Part shown: piece after piece, positions 12,944-24,353 of the stretch
Layout: each line of letters opens with the position of its first letter
Numbering within the stretch: position 1 is the stretch's first letter
Source of the DNA: Euptelea pleiosperma
Taxonomy: Eukaryota; Streptophyta; Magnoliopsida; Ranunculales; Eupteleaceae
DNA length: 64,000 nt
Assembly (NCBI GenBank): GCA_035048495.1
Contig: CM068553.1
Coordinates: forward strand, 3,665,259 to 3,729,258
Direction: 5' to 3'
Notes under the pieces: model-generated
What the model was told of the DNA's origin: nothing
The model's database searches: none
What the model saw: only the letters and a program-made list of their open reading frames with translations
Translations under genes and position numbers: made by a program

Positions 12944-13500
12944 AGTCAAGAAAGGAGGCATCTTATCCTCTAGTCACCAGCGCACCATCTCTTCGAAAGA
13001 GAGTGAAAGTTTATGGGAGGCAAAGCCTTTTGCCTGAAACCTGGTGGATGTTGATTCTGACTATGTTGAGGCATTGATAGAAAATTCTGCCACCGAAGAC
13101 AATCGACGAAAGTAGTCCTCACGATCCTGGTAAAGCTTGAATCAGCATGTAATATTTTCATCTATATAAATTAGGTATGTGTGTATCGTGCTTGAGAGAG
13201 TAATTTGTTTTCCTACATACAAGCTCCACCCAAAAAAAAAATTAGAAGTATGCGGGTTCTGTGTTCTGTAGGCTATACTGGCAAACCAACCCCATTTACT
13301 GTTATGTTAATTATATATTTCCTGAAAAGAGTGGTTGTGGAATGCTTATATGGGTTTTCAGAATCTGAGGAAAATAGTTGTTTGAACACCTATTTCACAT
13401 TGTATGGCCTTCTCTGTGCAAGTAGCTTATAGTCTTAGGGACGTGCTGCCCCACAAATGCGCAGCTTGCTGTTGCAGATTTATGTGAGAAGTGAAATAAA

Positions 13501-13909
13501 AAGAGAAATTCAAGAGGGAAGTCCTAAAATATTCTTACCGCGGCAGGCAAAAGTCAAACGATATACTAATTCCCTCTTGCACCATCCAGTGGAACAAAAA
13601 CTGTGTTTTGAAAAAAGAAGAAACGTCTCCGTGATTGAAAACATGTCTTGACATGACACCCCATTACAGGGAAGGGAATTTTGTAGCTGACAAACTATCA
13701 AGCTTTGCAGCTAATATCGTGCAAAACGCTCATAGGGCATTCACATTTTTGTAGGGTACAAAACCCTTTTTATTTCGCACAATTACCTCCTACCTTCGTC
13801 GCTTCTCTGTTGGAATAGGTGAGGGATGTGTTCATGGTGTATGATGCTGGATGTTATAGAATTGGACATGTACGATTGGTGGGATTTTCTCTGCCTACAA
13901 ACAACGAAT
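13501..13909. other. intergenic, downstream of the AAA-ATPase
   Basis: No coding run or repeat end recognised. The stretch follows the probable 3' UTR of the AAA-ATPase gene. Confidence 0.5.
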
Positions 13910-14240
13910 TAATGCGAGTAGAACTTTGCCGAGGGACGTTTGCTGACAGGCCACAATACGAGCCAACCCAACACTAGGTGGACCTACGGCCAAGAATTAG
14001 CCTGATAAGTGATTTCTAAGCGTTGGAGTGGAGTAGTTTTCGTGGGTTGTTTTTTAGCTATCTAATTTTGAGCATAATTGACCATTATTTGGGGTAAAAA
14101 TATCAAAAGGTTTGAAATCAGTAATCAGGTTGATTTTTGGTTTGTAGGTCCATCTAGGGATTGATCAAACATCCATACGGTCAGCATCCTCTAAAAATGT
14201 GCCACATGGCTCATATTGTGGGCTGTTGATTTTACTCCTT
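13910..14240. repeat. foldback repeat, family A, decayed copy
   Basis: Contains ACTAGGTGGACCTACGGCCA and, in inverse orientation, TTTGTAGGTCCATCTAGGGA, plus AAACATCCATACGGTCAGCA and GTGCCACATGGCTCATATTG. Two opposed cores are still recognisable, but the left outer arm is poor. Confidence 0.6.
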
Positions 14241-15053
14241 GCACCCATTATCCAAGGGTTGCAACTCAGGACTAAAAATTAGCTTGATTGATAATTTTTA
14301 GCCGTTGGATATAGTACCCAAAAATAATGCTTAAATCAAACGGTTATTATTATTATTATTTTTTAGTAATCAACTGATTAATAAAACCAAAGGCTAGCTA
14401 CAAGGGCCCAAGGAACCATCACTAGCCAAGACTTTGAAAAGCTAAGGAGGCTGGACCATGTCCCACACACACGATCGCAAAAATTAATAGCCTTGGTATT
14501 AAAGTGAAAGATGAAGAAGGGAAAGAGTTTGCAAGACCCAAAATATCAGCAGCAACTACTGAAGAAGTGAGACCAATATCTGAAGATCCAATCATCCAAT
14601 CATCCAACCATCAAAGCATTCACCAGACTTTGCGTATCACACTCCATTACTATCTTGATCGCGGCAAAACGCAATGCAATTTGTTAATAAACCGGTTAGT
14701 ATTACTCTTAAAAAGTGCTAAAAATTTAATATCTAGAATTTTTGGTGTGTATTGTGTATATCCAGCGATGGGTGGGGCTAAAGTTATAGTTTGCAATTCG
14801 GCATACGGCAAAGACTCAAAAAGGGAAAAGTTAAGAGTTTAATTCAGTTTCAGGATATAAAAATCCGGTCATTGTTGAAGTGTTATTTCGTTTAGCTTAA
14901 AAAGCCTGAATTTTACCAATTTTTTCATTTTAAATGATCGTTTAATATATCTTTATTTAAAAAAAAAAAATGTAAAATCCATGTATTAAACGTGAATGAT
15001 ATGTGTTTTATTCGTTTAGTCTAAAATTCACAATTTTTTCCTTTTTTATTTTA
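14241..15053. other. intergenic, no gene recognised
   Basis: AT-rich. At about 14360-14420 there is AGTAATCAACTGATTAATAA followed by ACCAAAGGCTAGC, which resembles the antisense 3' end of a plant LINE, but it is too short to assign. Confidence 0.4.
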
Positions 15054-15690
15054 TAGGTGGCGTTATTTCACACACTTTTTTTTTGTAGTGACACCCACAA
15101 CTTATCTACACACCCAAAATTGAAGAGAAAAAAAAAAAAAAAAACCCGAACGAAGAAGAGGAACCCACCACCATCGTCATCTTCTTCTTCACCACCACCA
15201 CCACACTACCACCACCACAACCGCACCTCCATCATTGCCGCTACAACCACTGCACCACTACTGTCTTCTTCTAGTGCCACCACCTCCACCGCACCTTTCT
15301 CTCTCTCTCTTCCTTTAAAAAAAAATTCTCGTTCGTATCGACAAGTTAGGGTGGACATGGCTTTGGCCATATCGGCAGGTAATGGTGGACAAAACTAAAA
15401 CCATATCCACCATGCCTGTCAATATGGCCAAAAGCCATGTGCACCCTAACTTGTCAATATGCGCGATATTTATTTTTATAAGGAGGGAGAGAGAGAGAGG
15501 AGGCCTGCCGCCTACCGCTAGGTATGTGAGAGAGATGCACCTGGTGGCGGTCCTCCTCCTCTTTTTCTTCTCTCTCGATAGCTTTTTTTTTTTTTTTTTT
15601 TTTGTAGCTTCTTTGCACACAGCATTCCACACCAAGAGGTGTGTGCCACTACAAGAAAGGGGTGTGCAATTAACACCACCCTATTTTATA
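15054..15690. mobile_element. large foldback element between the AAA-ATPase and F-box genes
   Basis: The outer arms pair: AGGTGGCGTTATTTCACACA and TTTTGTAGTGACACC on the left match the inverse of GGGTGGTGTTAATTGCACAC and CTTGTAGTGGCACAC on the right. The centre, about 15344-15452, is itself a palindrome: GTTAGGGTGGACATGGCTTT and CCATATCGGCAGG are mirrored by CCTGTCAATATGGCC and AAAGCCATGTGCACCCTAAC. CT/GA tracts (15299-15310, 15489-15500) and CCACCAC-rich simple sequence fill the arms. Open frames across it are low-complexity, so I see no coding capacity. Probably a non-autonomous DNA transposon. Confidence 0.65.
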
Positions 15691-15857
15691 AGGTTGTATT
15701 AAACGTTTCTTAAAAAAATACCAAAAATTTGAGTATTAAATGCGAATTTATTTATTTATTTATTTTGGTAAGCAAAACGCGAATTTATTTACTAGGCGGT
15801 TAAAACTTAAACATGCTTGCGGTCAGTGAGCACAAAAACATGCACTTCATGGAGAGT

Positions 15858-16047
15858 TGGATAAAATTTCGCTGACTGCGGGCTGTCAGCGACTACAACT
15901 ATGCCAGCTACGCACCTGAGTTTTTTGCTTTCTCAAAACGAAACGGGTCAAAACGGAGCGAAAAGGACGAAACGTTTTTTCCACAAGCCGCTGGTTTGTG
16001 GCAGTCAGCGACTTAGCTGACAGGCCGCAGTCAAAGAAATTTTACTC
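15858..16047. repeat. short inverted-repeat element upstream of the F-box gene
   Basis: The left arm ATAAAATTTC-GCTGACTGCGGGCTGTCAG is mirrored on the right by CTGACAGGCCGCAGTCAAAG followed by AAATTTTACT. The loop is about 120 bp and encodes nothing recognisable. It ends about 310 bp before the F-box start codon. Confidence 0.5.
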
Positions 16048-16359
16048 TGGGGAATTGTAGACCGACTGGATCGCAAGGTCGCTTTATCGAGTTTGGCTTT
16101 GGCGAAGCACCGCGCCCGCGGTCTTCCTTCGCGAGAAGAGAAAGCTCTCTCTTACGCCTCGCCCTTCGACTTTTTAATTTTTCAGAACAGTTTAATTTTC
16201 AATTTCGACGCGATGATAACCTAACCTTTCGACGTTTTGAGTTTTCAGAACAATTGAAGTTTCATTTTCCATCTCTCTTTCCCCATCACCCCCCACCTCT
16301 GCCTCTCTCGAAGCGATGATAACCTAACCTTAACTTCCTGTTCTCTTCCACTTCTCAAA

Positions 16360-19300
16360 ATGCCCAGCGTTTTGGAGAGATACCAGAAATTAGGGCTTGG
16401 AGAATCTCTGTCTCGAATCTACGATTACCCATCTGTCTGCAACGAACTCAGCTTCATCTTGAGAGGTGTTTACAGTATGGTCCCCAAGAATCTCCAGTCA
16501 ATCATGTTTCAGGACACTCTCTCCGCATTTCGCCTTCTCTCCGAGTGAGTATTTTCTCTATGAATTCTCCCCTTTTCTTAGTTTCTTCCTTGTTATTTTG
16601 ATACGTGTAGTTTAAAAATTAGATCTTTGATGTGGGTTTTGCTTATTCTTTCGAAATCCATGTGGGTTTGTTCTTAAATGAATCCAAAATGGTATCAACA
16701 CATTGAACCCTTACTTGTCAACCTTTCAACCACTGCAATTGAAATTAGGGTTCTCTTTACCACCCGCAGCTCTACAGTCCATTTTATTCTATTATCGGTT
16801 TAAAATTGAAGGATTCTTCCTCTTTACAGTGCCCCTTATGGGCGATGATGATTCTTCCTCTCGAACCTATACATTCAGTCTCTCTGATATATCTAATAAT
16901 CAACTACACAACTAAAAGGAAATTCTTCTTATTCCCAAATCCAATCGGATTACAAGCATTTAAAGAGAAGACTTATCTTCTATTTCAAACACTTGACAGT
17001 TTGATTCAATACTAACAACTTGACTCAACAACCTAAGTATATGATATCTTTTATTTGACTTAGCAACAATCCTATCCAATAGACAACTAAGGTGATTACA
17101 TGCAAGAGGGGGTCCTAACACTCTCACCTGTAATAAGTCTGATCTTCCATTGAATTTTCTGAACGCATTTTAGTGCATTTCAAAATCTTTCATTTTGACC
17201 TCAATCCCAAATCCCCATTACTTGCATCCGTCGATATGAATGCCATGACATCAAATCCCCACCAATTATTGATCTTGGCACCTCCCTCGGATAGGATTCC
17301 TTGTGTTGGCCATTATAGTGGATTATTACTGTTATCTACTGGAGCCTCACCATCATCCGCTGAGCTTGGTGAGTCAAGGTGCATATCCTGCTTACTGTTA
17401 GTGTTTCCTGTTGGATTTCTATCATCCACTCATTTTCTTATTGTGTTTTTTAATGCATATTTGCTTGAATTTGCTTTTGTTACAATGTGAATGATTGCTG
17501 AGATGATACAGAGTGGAGACACGGGATGGAATTTCAGCAGCTAACCTTCTCCTCCAAGCAGCAGAGGTGGCATTGCCCAAGCAGAAGCGGGTGTTGGCTG
17601 TTACAGAATTTAAGCGTGCTGTAATTGCTCATAAGAGGCGTTGTAAAGCCCGGCAAGATGAAGAAGGTAGTTATTTATGCTAGGGAACATTGTGGCATGG
17701 AGTTTGACCCCATTCTGTTACCTGCAACCAGTTGAAGTTCCTACTGTTTTGGACTGTCCAACTGATGGAGCAGCTCTTGTATGGGACACAAGCCAGAAAT
17801 TGCATAGAAGTGGGCATACTACCTGTCCAGTCAATTACTTTCTTTTGGATGGTTATTGAAAGTTTTGCATGAATGTGTTGATTTGGATTGGCTGATCAAT
17901 GCCTGTTTATGCTTGTGCCCCGTCACAAGGGTGGCTCATTGATTTGGCAATCCTAGTCAAAGGAACCCCTACGCAGATTGGGATGCAGTGTGTTGGAACC
18001 ATTTTATGGGAAAGCACCAAGTAATTCATGAGCTACAGAAATTTTACATAAATGAAGTAGCTTGCAGGTCTCACCACAGTGATCCCGCAGAAATCCACAC
18101 TATTTGAACCATGTAAGCAATTATAAATTGCACTGATTCCATCAGCTGGGTTCAAACTTCATTCAAACACCATGGAGTCGAGGGATCGATGGAGTTGGGT
18201 CCTGCAGGAATATGTTATGTTGTTGACTGCCAAATTGGGCCTTACACAATCAGTTCTGTTTTATAAGACTTACAGGATTCTTTTGGATATGGTCTTATGT
18301 CATATTAGTGAATCATTCTGTCTTTATAAAAGAATGAGAACCAAAAGATAAAAGAAATTGGATTCTGTTTATGGTGAATGATTTATTTGGCATTTGTAAA
18401 CAATGGTTTTCTGTTTTTCAGGATCAGCACAACTGCTCCAAGATGTTCTTACCCATGTCTTCAGTTTCCTGGATATGCGGTCTCTAGTCACTGTTGGTTT
18501 AGTGTGCTGGTACATTTTCTTTCTCTATTCTTCACTGCATGTGGAAATATATAATGGGCCCTAATCTTTTCAAGGTTTGTGGGGCGTGCCAGCTACTTAG
18601 TATATGTGGCATACGCCCTGTCTAAAAGGTGACCCACTGACTGGCTAGTCCAGGATCATTTCATTGGTGGGCCACGTGTATGCTGTGTGGCTGTAGGCCT
18701 TGCAGGCCTCCATGGTGCTCATCCCCATCATTTTTTTTACCTTTTTTTATGTTCTTTTTATTCTTAGGTTATTAATTTATTGAATTTTCTGAAAAAGGTC
18801 ATGGAATTTAGCAGCAAGTGATAACAAGCTGTGGCAGTCTCAATATGATGTGTTCTTCAGAAATTCTGGTAATTGTTCTGAAATTAAGGATTTTATTGGT
18901 AAACCAGCTGAGAAAGGGAATACAGTTTTATATCAGAAGAAAAAACCCATGGATCCAATGACCATTGTAGACTGGAGAGAGGCTTTTAAAAGAGCATATA
19001 TAGGTATGGTTATATTGTTATCTGTTTGTGTAAACATATTTGAGAAAACATTTTTATTCATGGTTGTTGGTATTCTTGGGAGGACTTGTGTTAACTGATT
19101 TCTTGCTTTTTTTTCATGTTCTTTTCCTTGTCGATCTTTATCCGCAATAGTTCTCTATTCAATTTTAATTCCATATTTTAATGCATATACCTATTTCAGG
19201 CAATTTGTCACGGAGATCTACATCAAATAGGGGATATTGCGAGCATTGCAAATCAATAGTGTGGCTTTGTAATATGAAGTGCCCCAACATACATGATGGT

Positions 19301-19864
19301 TTAAAACTTAAAAATCAGCACATCAGACCCATATCGCCTCAACAAGTAAGATGGCATCTGTGCTTTATCTCTCTGTCAATACTTAGAATATTGTTGATTA
19401 TCACTTGGATACGAGTCTAATTCCTTTTCTTTTGCCAGAATGAACAAACTTGCATAGATTTTCTTAAGCTCATAGTCACAATTATCTGTTCTGGTCGAAT
19501 TCCTAACTGCACCCATCTTTTCTTCTACAAACCTCACTATGATTACTTTTTCAGACTTGCATAGATTTTCTTAAGCTCATAGTCACAATGTTCTGGTCGA
19601 ATTCCTAACTGCACCCATCTTTTCTTCTACAAACCTCACTACGATTACTTTTTCGGATGCATTATTGAAATGTTTGATCTTATTAGTCTTCATATATCAT
19701 ATAATTTGGACGACAGAATTCGACAATTATTGTATCTCCTCTGTTATTAGGTTGTTGAGTATCTACTTGAGGGCTTTATATCAACAACCTTTTCTTCAGA
19801 CAGTGATAGTGATTCAGATGGAGGATCGGTATCCAAGCTCTGGGCCAAGACACATTGGCGGTAG
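16360..19864 (+). CDS. F-box protein (Arabidopsis At5g52880 type), 6 exons
   Basis: Exons: 16360-16544, 17512-17666, 18422-18509, 18798-19003, 19200-19345, 19751-19864. Every intron is GT-AG and the joined frame gives 297 aa, close to the about 270 aa I recall for the Arabidopsis protein. The N-terminus (RYQKLGLGESLSRIYDYPS, then CNELSFILRGVY) is family-specific. The F-box spans about residues 117-160, with LLQDVLTHVFSFLDMRSLV and a conserved VCWSWNLAASDNKLW. A cysteine cluster, GYCEHCK/CNMKCP, lies at about 222-242 and may bind a metal. The C-terminus is Ser/Asp-rich. As an F-box protein it is expected to act as the substrate adaptor of an SCF E3 ubiquitin ligase through SKP1; its targets are unknown. 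It follows the AAA-ATPase gene in the same direction. Confidence 0.9.
19448..19655 (+). repeat. tandem duplication in F-box intron 5
   Basis: A unit starting ACTTGCATAGATTTTCTTAA is repeated with a period of 107 bp (19448-19554 and from 19555). The second copy lacks 5 bp (TTATC) and has one base change (ACTATGATT to ACTACGATT). It lies entirely inside the intron, so the protein is unaffected. Confidence 0.85.
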
Positions 19865-20073
19865 TCACAAGAAGCCTTTTGTGTGCCGGTGCCAGTAAAT
19901 CCATGGCACCTTTCCAGCTACTGCTTCCACAAGTTACATTCATATGTGGGTGAGAAGAATCTTATAATGTGATTAAGACAGTAGTATGAATGGAGAGTAT
20001 GGCCAGTTAATTTGTTATTTAATAATATATTTTTTTATTCTATTAAGTTTTGAATAAACTTGATGGGTTGTGT

Positions 20074-20432
20074 TGTAACAAGGTATACCTCACGCTTTTT
20101 GGCGTGCTTCGATTTTTGTTACTCACCACTGTCATCTGGGCCCACTGACTGCATGGATGTTTAGCCCACCCATTAGTAGACGTTCATACCAAAAATCAGC
20201 TTGTTTTGTTGATTTTTAGATTGGTTTTAGTACTAAAAAATAATGGTTGAATCCGTCGTCTATAATCACTCCTTAAAAAATACTAAAATCCAATGGTTAG
20301 AGATTGCCAGTCGGGGTGATTTTTGGTGTCCACCAAGGGGTGGGCTAAACATCCATGAGGTTGGTGAGTCCAGATGGCGGCGGTGAGAAACAAACACCGC
20401 ACGCCAAAAAGCGTGAGGTATGCCTTGTTACA
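20074..20432. mobile_element. foldback MITE, family B, copy 1
   Basis: A 359-bp inverted repeat starting TGTAACAAGGTATACCTCAC and ending with the inverse of TGTAACAAGGCATACCTCAC. The arms exceed 100 bp and continue with GCTTTTTGGCGTGC, CCATCTGGGCCCACTGACTG and CATGGATGTTTAGCCCACC. The centre holds two opposed AAAAATCA...ATTTTTAG cores like those of family A. A second copy lies at 36009-36388. No coding capacity; target duplication unclear. Confidence 0.8.
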
Positions 20433-20503
20433 TCTTTTGCCGAACTTGATTGGTTCATGTTTCAGAGCTGTAAAAAAAAACAGATTCACAGAGCAGTGCT
20501 ATA

Positions 20504-21800
20504 TTTTTTTTTTTTGTGGTATTTGAAAGACAAGTTACACAGCAGGCACCACACATTGGAGGGCCCAGCCGGAGGAGTCAGCAGAAAGCAATGGGCCTAT
20601 TTCAGGGGGTGGACTCCGTGCTTTGCATTCCAAGATGCATTGGCCGTTTTGAGTTTGCTCTTGTTGCTTCGAATTAGATTCCAGTCTCCAAGGGCAGTGG
20701 CTCCCTTGAGACAGTTGATGATCGTTGTGGAGTTTCCTTCAATTGAGAGCTTTTGGATGTTCAGCTGGATGGCCAGGTTAATTCCTTCTTGAAGCGCCCC
20801 CCACTCAACTACTGTGATGGAGGTTCTCCTAATCTTGCTGCTATACGCTGCAATGAATTGGCCTGCTCCATTCCTAATCACTCCTCTCATGGCTGCTTGA
20901 CTTGTTTCATTAATCACAGAACCGTCAAAGTTGAGTTGTGCCCACGTATTCTGGAGAGGATTCCAAGTGATCAGTGTTTCCACTTTCCATGTGTCTTTTT
21001 GTATGGTCTTGTTGACCCCGATTACTGTGACAAAGCTGTTTCCGGTTGCAGCGTTGAAAGTTTCCTTGTATTGAATGGCTTCAGCGATGATGCTTTCAGC
21101 TGATCTTTTTTATGTTGTGAATGGTACTTTGATTTCTAGCAGTTCATACGTTTCAAAGGATGAATGGAATTAAGAGTCCTTTGGAAAGATTAACCTCCAA
21201 AGGCCCCAGCAGATCAGATCATGGGTAGGGTTGGATTTGATGGGTATACCCTTTAGGGCCTTTACAGAGTCAAGGATAGTATACAGTGAGCTCGAGGTTG
21301 AGATTGTGTCTAATAAGGTTGTGCAGCACAATGTCAATAAGAGGTTTCTCCTTAACCCAGTTTTGGAGCCAAACCTTGATGTTTTTCCCATCACCCACGC
21401 CTAATGCCCTCCCTTTAAGGATGCTTCTCCAAGCAAGGGACGCTCTAGAGGTGAGAGTACATTCCAACAAAGGTTTCTTTTGAAGGTATTTTGCATCTAT
21501 GACCTTGCTCCACAGATTTTCCTTTATCTTGTGTGAGTCTCCATCCCAACTTGGCCATGCAAGCTACATTGATATGATTTGCCGACAGGCTGATCAGCCA
21601 CACTTAGCATGTTGTTAGAGATCTAGAATCTAGATAACCATACCTGGTCCAAGAGGATGATCAGCCACAATGGGACTGAGACGACCCAAACTCCTCGGCA
21701 GCAGTTTGGAATTTTCCACAATTGTCCATTCTTGTGATGTTCACAGAATTAAATGCTTTTTCTGCATTGATCTGTACTTCTTGGATTCAATGATAATAAA
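20504..21800 (-). mobile_element. decayed L1-like LINE, reverse transcriptase and RNase H remnants
   Basis: Read on the - strand, about 21780-21740 encodes INAEKAFNSVN, the first catalytic RT motif with Asp changed to Asn. About 21590-21330 encodes NVACMAKLGWRL, LWSKVIDAKYL and SLAWRSILKG...VGDGKNIKVW, the zinc-binding linker region of plant LINEs. 20983-20597 encodes an RNase H-like domain with LNFDGSV and VVEWGALQEG; the third catalytic position reads IEGNS instead of the usual ESDS. A T-run at 20504-20515 is the poly(A) tail on this strand. Frameshifts and internal loss make it a pseudogene. Confidence 0.8.
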
Positions 21801-21810
21801 ATTTACCCAC

Positions 21811-23184
21811 CCATGAAAGCTTAATTTTGATGATGCACAGCCTGCGGAAAAAAATGTGATTTGTGTGCAAGAATGTTTGCACGAACAGACCCTGGTTTTT
21901 GGGTCGCGATCCAAATATACCTGGGGTTAGAATTACTTTTCTCGATTTCCAACAGACCCTAAAACCTAATTTAAAAGCTGATGAAACTAGAACATTTTCA
22001 AAAACTAGTGTGGAAATGATGGCAAAATGTAATGTAGCCGTGGGTTCAAGACGCACCAAAAATCATAGGGTTTGGGCGTCCTACGAAACGGCCGATCATG
22101 ATCTCAATCTGCGAAGGTAATTTATGTGTTAGAGAGGTCTCACTGAAGAGCTCCTACCCCTCTGCTGGGACCTTCGCTCATCATTCCCTAATTTTTCTTT
22201 TTCTTTCTAAGCTTCACCATTTTAAAACGATGTTTTTAAAGAAGATAGTTGTGTATGAAAAAAAGAACCAAAACGAAACCGAACCGAAATCAACAGATAA
22301 AATCCGGTCCGGTGATCTGAATTCATGTAATCTACTTTTCGAAGGCAAACTTGGCCGAAAGCGCATCCATTAAAAGCGCTTCCTCCATAGGTCCTTCGGT
22401 CGAGATCGAGAGAGAGAGAGAGAGAGAGATGCTCGGGGAATACGAACCAGAAGAGATGCTCATCTCGCGGGATCTAAGAATCCCGCAATCGATGATTTTC
22501 TTGTACTGTTATCGTCATCGCATCGTTTTGAAATTAAATACAGAAAACAAAGAGTAGGATATATAAAGGGCATACATTGAGGAAGAAGAGAAACAATAAT
22601 CCAAAAACAGAGGAGAGATTCAGAGACTCCAACGCACTTGACTGAAGAGAAGAAACCCCAGCTAAGAGAGTAGCTGTTGGTATGAAACCCTAACCCTTTA
22701 CAATAGCTTATATAGAGGACTCTATGATTGACTTTTAAAGTCCATCGCCTTGAGACCCCATCTGGACCGTCCAATAAGTGGACCACTTCTTTGAAAAAAC
22801 ATAGCCCTACCCAAACCAATTATTTGATAACACCCGCGCCAAGTCGAATTGATTTCGATTAGGGTCGCTCTACCGGCGCCCACCTCTTTCAGCTGGGCAC
22901 CCACATTCTAGATAATTTTTTTTCCAAAAATACCCCCGTCATTTTGTCTTTCGACTTCTTTGTCTTCTCTCTCTTCCTATCTCTACTCTACTGTGTAACT
23001 CTCTCTCTCCTCTCCTGTCCCTCACTGTGTGTGAGAGAGAGAAGACGAAGGAGGGGTGGATGCGCAGCCGAAAGATAAAAATAAAGGAGGGCATTTCTAT
23101 CTTTGTGTGTGCCTAGCTGAAAGACGCGGGTGCCTGTAGATAGACCTTTAGATAACTCGGTTTAATAGTGAGGGCCTGTTTGGT
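21811..23184. other. intergenic; GA-tract and UTR-like segment, no gene
   Basis: About 22320-22740 is less AT-rich and has a (GA)n run near 22406-22429 and, on the - strand, text like a plant 5' leader (AAACCCTAA-type sequence, CT-rich). A short - strand frame starting MEEALLMDALSAKF stops after 18 codons. I could not build a gene model. Possibly an LTR or gene-start relic. Confidence 0.35.
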
Positions 23185-23475
23185 TATAAGTTTTAAGTTT
23201 CCTGGTGCCAATTTAAACGGATACCATTGTAGGGATGTGTGACGTCCACCTAGGGATGGGCCAAACATCCACATGGTTAGTTTAGTGGTCTCTAAATAGT
23301 ACTCACCCATATGGGCCACTTCTTCCAACAACAAACATGAAAAAGACTAATCCGTTAATCCATTGGATAGAAATTATTAATAAGATTGAATTTTGGTACG
23401 TAGTCCACCTAGGGATGGCCAAAATCCATACAGACAGTGATCTCTGATAGTATGCCACGTGTAAAGTGCAGTGCA
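23185..23475. repeat. foldback repeat, family A, two partial units
   Basis: GTCCACCTAGGGATGGGCCA with AACATCCACATGG is followed about 180 bp later by a second unit in the same orientation (AGTCCACCTAGGGATGGCCA and ATGCCACGTGTA). It is a rearranged piece of the same family rather than a full foldback. Confidence 0.55.
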
Positions 23476-23689
23476 TGTGGCGTCCCCTAGTTTCACATGT
23501 AAACCCACGTGTCGTCCATTAGTATTTTTTAAGTTGGGTGCTTACCCATAACTCGGTGAGTTAATGTGAGCTCGGATTCACCGCTTTCACCAAGACTTGA
23601 TGGGTTGTTAATCAAGCAAACAGGAGGAATACACGTGACACGTTGCACCTTCAGGACCCACCCCGAGGTCCCCCACTGAGCGAGTGAAA

Positions 23690-24050
23690 GATCCCGGAGT
23701 AAGACTTACCTGACCACCCATACTATAGGCCACGTAGCAATTTATTGGAGGACACTGACCGTATAGATGTTTGGCCAATCCGTAAGTGGACCTACAAACT
23801 AAAAATCAGCCTGATTAGTGATTTCAAACCTTCGGATATTTGTACGGAAATAATGGTAAATAATGCTCAAATTCTTGCCGTTAAATCAGCCAACGTAAAT
23901 GACTTCAACTAACGCTTAGAAATCACTGATGTTGATTTTGAGTTTGTAGGTCCACCTAGGGATTGGCCAAAAATCTATACGGTCAGTGTCCTCTAATAAA
24001 TTGCCACGTGGCTTATATTGTGGGTGGTCAGGCAAGTCTTCCTCCCCGAG
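23690..24050. mobile_element. foldback repeat, family A, near-intact copy
   Basis: Left arm: CCGGAGTAAGACTTACCTGA, CCACCCATACTATAGGCCAC, GTAGCAATTTATTGGAGGAC, ACTGACCGTATAGATGTTTG. The right arm repeats these in inverse order almost base for base (CAAAAATCTATACGGTCAGT, GTCCTCTAATAAATTGCCAC, GTGGTCAGGCAAGTCTTCC). The centre has opposed ATCAGCCTGATTAGTGATTT-like cores. Ends about 85 bp before the golgin TATA box. Confidence 0.75.
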
Positions 24051-24134
24051 TTATACGTTGTACTCGGCAAAAAAAAAGCGCGTGTTAAACTTCTAGTTGA
24101 GGGTAAACGTAGTTTTTCATTTTAATCGGTTACA

Positions 24135-24142
24135 TATAAAAA
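24135..24142 (+). promoter_or_regulatory. TATA box of the golgin gene
   Basis: TATAAAAA lies about 210 bp upstream of the golgin start codon, predicting a transcription start near 24165 and a 5' UTR of about 190 nt. Inferred from sequence only. Confidence 0.5.
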
Positions 24143-24353
24143 GCTGAGTACATCCTCGCCTCTCTCTTCTATCTCAGGTCTACCAAAATTTAAAGAGTTG
24201 CCTCCGAAAAATTCCACCACCTATTTCTTGATCCTCGCATGTTAATCTAAATTTCTCAACTAAATTTGGAGGATCTCTGATGAATTTCGTGAACTTCTTA
24301 GCTTGATTGATTGGCGGAGAAGTTTTGTTCTCGCGGGATTTGAAGGAGATTGA

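Noticed and set aside
15057..15702. Overlapping 106-113-codon frames on both strands
   Set aside because: They read the arms and simple repeats of a foldback element (poly-Lys, Ser, Pro, Phe runs).
22460..22819. 119-codon - strand open frame
   Set aside because: No recognisable motif, no splice partners, Cys/Ser-rich random-looking composition.
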